Assembly: GCA_020061705.1 (NCBI GenBank)
Contig: JAGUXT010000059.1
Span: 22,987 to 86,986 of the forward strand
Direction: 5' to 3'
Length of the DNA: 64,000 bases
Source of the DNA: Halothiobacillus sp.
Lineage (GTDB): Bacteria; Pseudomonadota; Gammaproteobacteria; Halothiobacillales; Halothiobacillaceae
Shown here: in pieces, positions 59,908 to 64,000 of the stretch
Numbering within the stretch: the stretch's first letter is position 1
How the letters are laid out: each line of letters opens with the position of its first letter
The notes under the pieces: generated by a model
What the model was told of the DNA's origin: nothing
Databases searched by the model: none
What the model saw: the letters and a program-made list of their open reading frames with translations, nothing else
Program-made: the position numbers and the translations under genes

Positions 59908-60094
59908 ACACGTGCAAACGCAGTCTGCCGTGCGTCTCACGCTTGTGGCATCCGACCCACCAAATTCAGGCGCTCAAACCGTCATTTCATCGCAAGAGTT
60001 GTTTCGTTACGGTTCGGAGCTTTTGATCGAGCACTTTGGCCAGCTTTATCGACTGCGTATGACGCGAGAAAACAAACTGATTTTAACCAAGTAA
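59894..60094 (+). CDS. hemP: Haemin uptake protein HemP
   Basis: A 66-residue protein matching the HemP family at its C-terminus: VISSQELFRYGSELLIEHFGQLYRLRMTRENKLILTK. HemP (HmuP) proteins act as regulators or accessory factors of iron/haem uptake. The start at 59894 overlaps the end of exbD and has a GGGAG ribosome site. Its place between exbD and a TonB-dependent receptor is typical. Confidence 0.9.
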   Translation: MTRPEHVQTQSAVRLTLVASDPPNSGAQTVISSQELFRYGSELLIEHFGQLYRLRMTRENKLILTK

Positions 60095-60097
60095 TCC

Positions 60098-60111
60098 CCG
60101 GCAATTGCCGG
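60098..60111 (+). terminator. Palindrome after hemP
   Basis: CCGGCAATTGCCGG is a perfect palindrome 3 bases after the hemP stop. No T run follows, so it may only attenuate transcription into the receptor gene. A CATGGTG/CACCATG inverted repeat lies further on, before the receptor start. Confidence 0.4.
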
Positions 60112-60192
60112 ACAACCTGCCAGCCAGTGCCAAAGCCTCCGCCATGGTGCAAGCCCGCTTTCATTACCACCATGAACCCGGAGTAAAACCAC

Positions 60193-62424
60193 GTGAAATC
60201 CCTAACCATTTGGGGTGATGTCGATGCCACAGCACGCATCGTCTCATCCTTCAATCCTCGAACATCCTCTGCGGGCGTCATTTTGCCGCTCGGTGCCCTG
60301 TTGTGCGGCATGTCCTTATCCGCATCTGCGCTGGCAGAAGACAGTATCGAAAAGGATCAGACGATGCCCACAGTGCAGGTCAAGGACGTTGCCGAACAGG
60401 AAGGCGGCTCTTCTGATGGCTACCAGGCGACCTCAACCCGTGTCGGCAAGGTGACTCAAGACCCGCATAACATTCCTCAGGCGATCACTATCGTCACCAA
60501 CAAATTGATGGAGGAACAGCAGGTTTCCACATTGCGTGAAGCGCTGCGCAATGTTTCCGGCCTGACCTTCAACGCTGCCGAAGGCGGGCGTTCGGGCGAC
60601 AACATGAACCTGCGGGGCTTCTACACCTTCGGCGACATTTACCTTGATGGTATACGTGATACGGCTCAGTACAACCGGGAAACCTTCAACCTTGAACAAA
60701 TCGACGTACTGCGCGGCGCTGCGGCCATGTTGTTCGGGCGTGGTCAGGCGGGCGGCGTTATCAATCAGGTCAGCAAAATTCCAAAACTCTATGATTTCAA
60801 TAGAGTAAATTTGAGCCTTGGCACTGAGGATTACCGTGAGGCCACAGCCGACTTCAACAAGAAGCTTGGTGAAACCACGGCGCTGCGCGTCAATCTCATG
60901 GGTCGCCACGAGGGCAGTTGGCGCGAAAACCCGGTCACAGGTGCGGAACCGGAAATCAACCGTGGCGGTATTGGTGCGAGTATCGCCACGGGCATCGGAA
61001 CCAACAATCAGTTCACTCTGAGCCAATATTATTTGAAGACGGATGACAATCCTGATTACGGCGTTCCCTTTGATAACGCGACCAAGCGTCCAACCGAAAA
61101 ATTCCCGGTGAACTATTTCTGGGGTATCGACCAGAACTTTGATGAAAGTGAAACCAGTATTACCACGTTGACTCATCAATATCGCTTTTCGCGTCAGACC
61201 GAGTTGCGTACCACGCTGCGCAGGTCGAGCTATGATCGCGCTTACTGGGCCTCCGCCCCTAGTAACACCACCCCGCCAGATGCCGATGGCAATAGCCCCA
61301 AGACGCGCAAAACGGATACCGAAAACCTTGCATTGCAATCTGATCTGAGTACCCGCTTTGAGGCAGCGGGAATGCGCCATCAGCTCATTACTGGCCTGGA
61401 ATACCTCAAGGAAGATTCGGATCGCTGGGGTCTGAAAAATCTCGGAACGACTACAGCGCCGATCTACACCCCAGATGATGTTTCCGGCCCTCCCACAACC
61501 TATTCGGGCAACAACTACGCATTCTATATTCAGGATACGGTTGAGTTTGTCCCCGATTGGTCGGTCATGTTGGGGACGCGGCGTGACCAACTGGATGCCG
61601 AATATTCCAGCCTGACATCGCCGGAACTCGATTTCGGCGAGTGGAGCTGGCGCACCGGCCTGTCATGGAAACCCTCTGCCGAGTCGCATTACTACTTAAG
61701 CTGGAGCGATTCATTCAGCCCGACCGCTGATCTTTATCAGCTTTCTGGAGGGGAGTATCCGCCCGAACGCAGCCAGGTCACCGAGCTGGGCGCAAAGTGG
61801 CTGTTTATGGAGGGTGATTTGGCATTCCGTAGTGCCATTTATCGCGCCGATAAGGAATATGAGCGCAACACGGATCTTGAGTCCACGGCGGCAATTCTGA
61901 CCAATAAGCGCCGCACTGATGGTATCGAGTTTGAACTGGCCGGGCGGATTACGCCGGATTGGGAAGTTTTTGCAGGAATGGCGCTCATGGATGCCGAGAT
62001 TTTGGAGGTTGCGCAAAACCGTAATGCCACCACCGGCGTCGTCACCAGTGCCGACCCGCGCTTGCAGGGGCAAAGGCCGCGCAATACGCCGGATTACACC
62101 TTCAATCTGTGGACAACCTACAAGTTGGGCGGCGGCTGGAAAGTCGGTGGCGGGCTTGAAACCAAGGGCGAGCGCCTGGTTTATAACCCGTCAACCACGA
62201 ATGCCAACAGCCTGTTCACCAACGGTCAATTTAACCCCAACACAGCAGAAGCCTACCAACGCTGGGATGCCATGCTGGCCTACGAGCAGAAGAGCTATAC
62301 CGTGCGTCTGAATGTTCGCAATATCTTCAACGAAACATACTACGACGCACTGTACGACAACGGCGGTTTTGCAGTGCCGGGTCCTGAGCGTGCGTTTATT
62401 TTGACCACGGAGTTCAAGTTCTAG
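60193..62424 (+). CDS. TonB-dependent siderophore receptor (Fiu/catecholate type)
   Basis: A 743-residue outer-membrane receptor. A signal peptide of about 48 residues (ending ALA) is followed by a TonB box-like region, the plug domain (about 85-200: NIPQAITIVTNKLMEEQ, LRGFYTFGDIYLDGIRD, IDVLRGAAAMLFGRGQAGGVINQVSK) and the barrel ending in a C-terminal aromatic (TTEFKF). It resembles Fiu- and FhuE-type receptors, so a catecholate or hydroxamate siderophore is likely; the ligand cannot be fixed. The start is GTG 60193 with GGAG. A strong terminator separates it from piuC. Confidence 0.9.
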   Translation: MKSLTIWGDVDATARIVSSFNPRTSSAGVILPLGALLCGMSLSASALAEDSIEKDQTMPTVQVKDVAEQEGGSSDGYQATSTRVGKVTQDPHNIPQAITIVTNKLMEEQQVSTLREALRNVSGLTFNAAEGGRSGDNMNLRGFYTFGDIYLDGIRDTAQYNRETFNLEQIDVLRGAAAMLFGRGQAGGVINQVSKIPKLYDFNRVNLSLGTEDYREATADFNKKLGETTALRVNLMGRHEGSWRENPVTGAEPEINRGGIGASIATGIGTNNQFTLSQYYLKTDDNPDYGVPFDNATKRPTEKFPVNYFWGIDQNFDESETSITTLTHQYRFSRQTELRTTLRRSSYDRAYWASAPSNTTPPDADGNSPKTRKTDTENLALQSDLSTRFEAAGMRHQLITGLEYLKEDSDRWGLKNLGTTTAPIYTPDDVSGPPTTYSGNNYAFYIQDTVEFVPDWSVMLGTRRDQLDAEYSSLTSPELDFGEWSWRTGLSWKPSAESHYYLSWSDSFSPTADLYQLSGGEYPPERSQVTELGAKWLFMEGDLAFRSAIYRADKEYERNTDLESTAAILTNKRRTDGIEFELAGRITPDWEVFAGMALMDAEILEVAQNRNATTGVVTSADPRLQGQRPRNTPDYTFNLWTTYKLGGGWKVGGGLETKGERLVYNPSTTNANSLFTNGQFNPNTAEAYQRWDAMLAYEQKSYTVRLNVRNIFNETYYDALYDNGGFAVPGPERAFILTTEFKF

Positions 62425-62451
62425 ATATTCGTCTGCACGGATTGGAATGCG

Positions 62452-62484
62452 AGGGGAAATACCTGAATTCAGGTAGGTTCCCCT
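62452..62484 (+). terminator. Terminator between the receptor gene and piuC
   Basis: AGGGGAA...ACCTGAA pairs with TTCAGGT...TTCCCCT with a small internal loop, followed by TTGTTTG. The inner part, ACCTGAATTCAGGT, is a perfect palindrome. Confidence 0.75.
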
Positions 62485-62513
62485 TTGTTTGTTTAGTTTC
62501 AGGAGACACATTG

Positions 62514-63197
62514 ATGCTGATGCACATTCCCGAAGTTCTCAGCCCGGACGAATTGCACCGCTGTCGTCAAATCATCGTGGAAGCAGGTTGGGTGGACGGC
62601 AACATCACCGCCGGGTCGCAGGCCGCCAAGGCCAAAAACAATCTGCAACTGCCTGAGGACGCGCCAGCTACACGCGAGTTGCAGGGCATTGTCCTTGGCG
62701 CGTTGGGGCGCAGCGCACTTTTTTTCACTTCGGCGCTGCCGAAACAAATTTTTCCGCCGTTGTTCAATTGTTACACCGGTAGCCATAACAGCTTTGGCAA
62801 TCATGTGGATAATGCCATCCGCACTGTGACCGGCACTAGCCACCGCGTCCGCTCGGACTTGTCTTTCACCTTATTCTTCACCGAGCCGAACGAGTATGAG
62901 GGCGGTGAACTGGTGATCGAGGATACCTTTGGCGCACAGCGCGTCAAATTGCCAGCGGGCGACATGGTGCTGTACCCCTCGTCCAGCGTGCATCGTGTCG
63001 AGCCGGTCACGCGCGGTGCGCGTATTGCCTGCTTCACTTGGCTGGAGAGCATGGTGCGCGAAACCGAATGCCGCCGATTGCTGTTTGATCTGGATATGTC
63101 AATCATGGCAGTGCGCGAGCGTATGGGCGACGATGCAGACGCAGTGCGTCTTACGGGGTGCTATCACAACTTGCTGCGCATGTGGGCAACGCCTTGA
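62514..63197 (+). CDS. piuC: Fe(II)/2OG dioxygenase PiuC (PKHD-type hydroxylase)
   Basis: A 227-residue 2-oxoglutarate dioxygenase of the PiuC/YbiX family, always found next to TonB-dependent siderophore receptors. Iron ligands are His97 and Asp99 (GNHVDN) and His160 (SSVHRVEP); Arg170 should bind 2-oxoglutarate. The substrate is not established. The start at 62514 has an AGGAGA ribosome site; a longer frame starts at 62442 in the terminator region and is rejected. Confidence 0.93.
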   Translation: MLMHIPEVLSPDELHRCRQIIVEAGWVDGNITAGSQAAKAKNNLQLPEDAPATRELQGIVLGALGRSALFFTSALPKQIFPPLFNCYTGSHNSFGNHVDNAIRTVTGTSHRVRSDLSFTLFFTEPNEYEGGELVIEDTFGAQRVKLPAGDMVLYPSSSVHRVEPVTRGARIACFTWLESMVRETECRRLLFDLDMSIMAVRERMGDDADAVRLTGCYHNLLRMWATP

Positions 63198-63238
63198 GAG
63201 GGATTTGTTGAAGCTGCATCCGAAGATTCGAATTGGCT

Positions 63239-64000
63239 CTACGGGTGGCCGCCCCAGTGGAGTTTGGCGCGCAGGATGTGGAAATAGTCGTAGTCGGCGG
63301 GGTGGATAAGCTGGGCGTAGCGCGGCGAACGCGAAACGCGCAGGGTATCCTTGGGCTCCAGATCAATCTGGCATTGTCCGTCGAAGCTGACCAAGCTATT
63401 GGCGCGACTGTGGCGCGTGGCGCGGATTTCAATCACCGAGGTGGAGGGCACGACAATCGGTCGGTTACTCAGGGTGTGCGGGCAGATGGGTGCCAGCACC
63501 ACGGCTTCCAGTCCCGGTGTGAGAATGGGGCCGCCGGAGGAAAGCGCGTAGGCGGTCGAGCCGCTGGGGGTGCTGATAACCATGCCGTCCGAGCGTTGGG
63601 TGAGCAGATATTTGCCATCCACATGGGTTTCAAATTCGATCATGCGTACGGTGTCGCGCACTTTGTACACGAAGTCGTTAAAGACATCGCTACTGTAAAT
63701 TACGGCACCATTACGCACGACATCGCCGCGTAATAAGAAACGTTTTTCGAGAATGTATTCGCCGTTAAAAATATGCTCAAGTCGGCTGGTCATTTCATCG
63801 GGGGAAATATCGACCAAAAAGCCAAGACGACCGAGATTGATGCCAAGGACAGGTTTGTCGTAGGCGGCAAGACTATGTGCGGCGTGGATGAGCGTGCCAT
63901 CACCGCCGACGGCAATGACCAAATCGCTGCGCTGTCCGAGTTCGTTGCGCGTGGCGCGCGGATAGCCTCGCAGGCAGGCATGGTCGGGAAGCGTGGCCTG
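63239..64000 (-). CDS. nadK: NAD kinase, 5' end beyond the window
   Basis: The frame is open to the window edge, so the N-terminus is missing; about 253 residues are visible. The family signature VIAVGGDGTLIHAA is followed by GINLGRLGFLVD and later SDGMVISTPSGSTAYALSSGGPI. It phosphorylates NAD to NADP in the cytoplasm. It is convergent with piuC, 41 bases apart. recN, usually adjacent in Gammaproteobacteria, is separated here by the TonB cluster. Confidence 0.95.
   Translation of the reverse strand, partial: QATLPDHACLRGYPRATRNELGQRSDLVIAVGGDGTLIHAAHSLAAYDKPVLGINLGRLGFLVDISPDEMTSRLEHIFNGEYILEKRFLLRGDVVRNGAVIYSSDVFNDFVYKVRDTVRMIEFETHVDGKYLLTQRSDGMVISTPSGSTAYALSSGGPILTPGLEAVVLAPICPHTLSNRPIVVPSTSVIEIRATRHSRANSLVSFDGQCQIDLEPKDTLRVSRSPRYAQLIHPADYDYFHILRAKLHWGGHP

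Noticed and set aside
60433..61590. 385-codon open frame on the minus strand
   Set aside because: Antisense to the TonB-dependent receptor; no signal or domain seen.
1..64000. Prophage, transposase or integrase genes
   Set aside because: No frame with recombinase, terminase or capsid features was recognised anywhere in the window.

Overview
The window looks like a chromosomal segment of a sulfur-oxidising gammaproteobacterium. The housekeeping set (glnS, cysS, mutS, parC, lptFG, mrcB, recN, nadK, htpX, cysQ-nudE, yoaA, trhP) is of gammaproteobacterial type, and soxYZ points to a thiosulfate/sulfide oxidiser. The genus cannot be named from the sequence alone. Genes are densely packed on both strands, and no rRNA, conventional tRNA, CRISPR array or transposase gene was seen.

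Layout. 1-2.1 kb: a cold-shock-type RNA-binding protein and cysS. 2.1-7.1 kb: soxYZ behind a well-formed sigma-54 promoter, next to a sigma-54 response regulator, its sensor kinase and a membrane-anchored thioredoxin-like protein. 7.1-11.2 kb: nudE-cysQ, two tandem paralogous membrane proteins, ycgL and mtaD. 11.3-12.6 kb: vapBC and a 2OG-Fe(II) oxygenase. 12.6-18.9 kb: two convergent AddB-like and AddA-like recombination genes; the latter carries an intergenic-type repeat inside its reading frame. 18.9-21.5 kb: a small cluster of integron gene cassettes with two recognisable attC sites and no integrase. 21.5-24.3 kb: glnS, fdxA and a lipoprotein. 24.3-26.8 kb: a Ro60-family gene (rsr) preceded by two tandem Y RNA genes that mimic tRNA in permuted order, and followed by an overlapping ribbon-helix-helix gene. 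26.8-31.9 kb: repeats, mutS, a parDE-like toxin-antitoxin pair and moeB. 32-36.2 kb: an arsenate-reductase-like gene, then a divergent NrsF/ECF sigma pair facing a cytochrome b561 - molybdopterin oxidoreductase - MXKDX-peptide operon; GTAACC-N16-CGAA occurs on both sides. 36.2-43.5 kb: a kinase/ATPase fusion, mrcB, a lipoprotein, yoaA and dps. 43.6-54 kb: a DUF1631 protein, trhP, lptF-lptG-parC with overlapping ends, htpX, cytochrome c' and a VOC protein. 54-64 kb: cytochrome b561, tpm, recN, a Fur-type iron-uptake cluster (tonB-exbB-exbD-hemP-receptor-piuC) and the 5'-truncated nadK.

How it works together. The sensor/regulator pair probably reads a sulfur compound and switches on soxYZ through sigma-54. 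The NrsF/sigma unit probably controls a periplasmic redox/repair module. The TonB cluster takes up iron. Rsr with its Y RNAs is a candidate RNA quality-control module lacking the usual RtcBA partners. Several different short inverted-repeat elements sit between genes.
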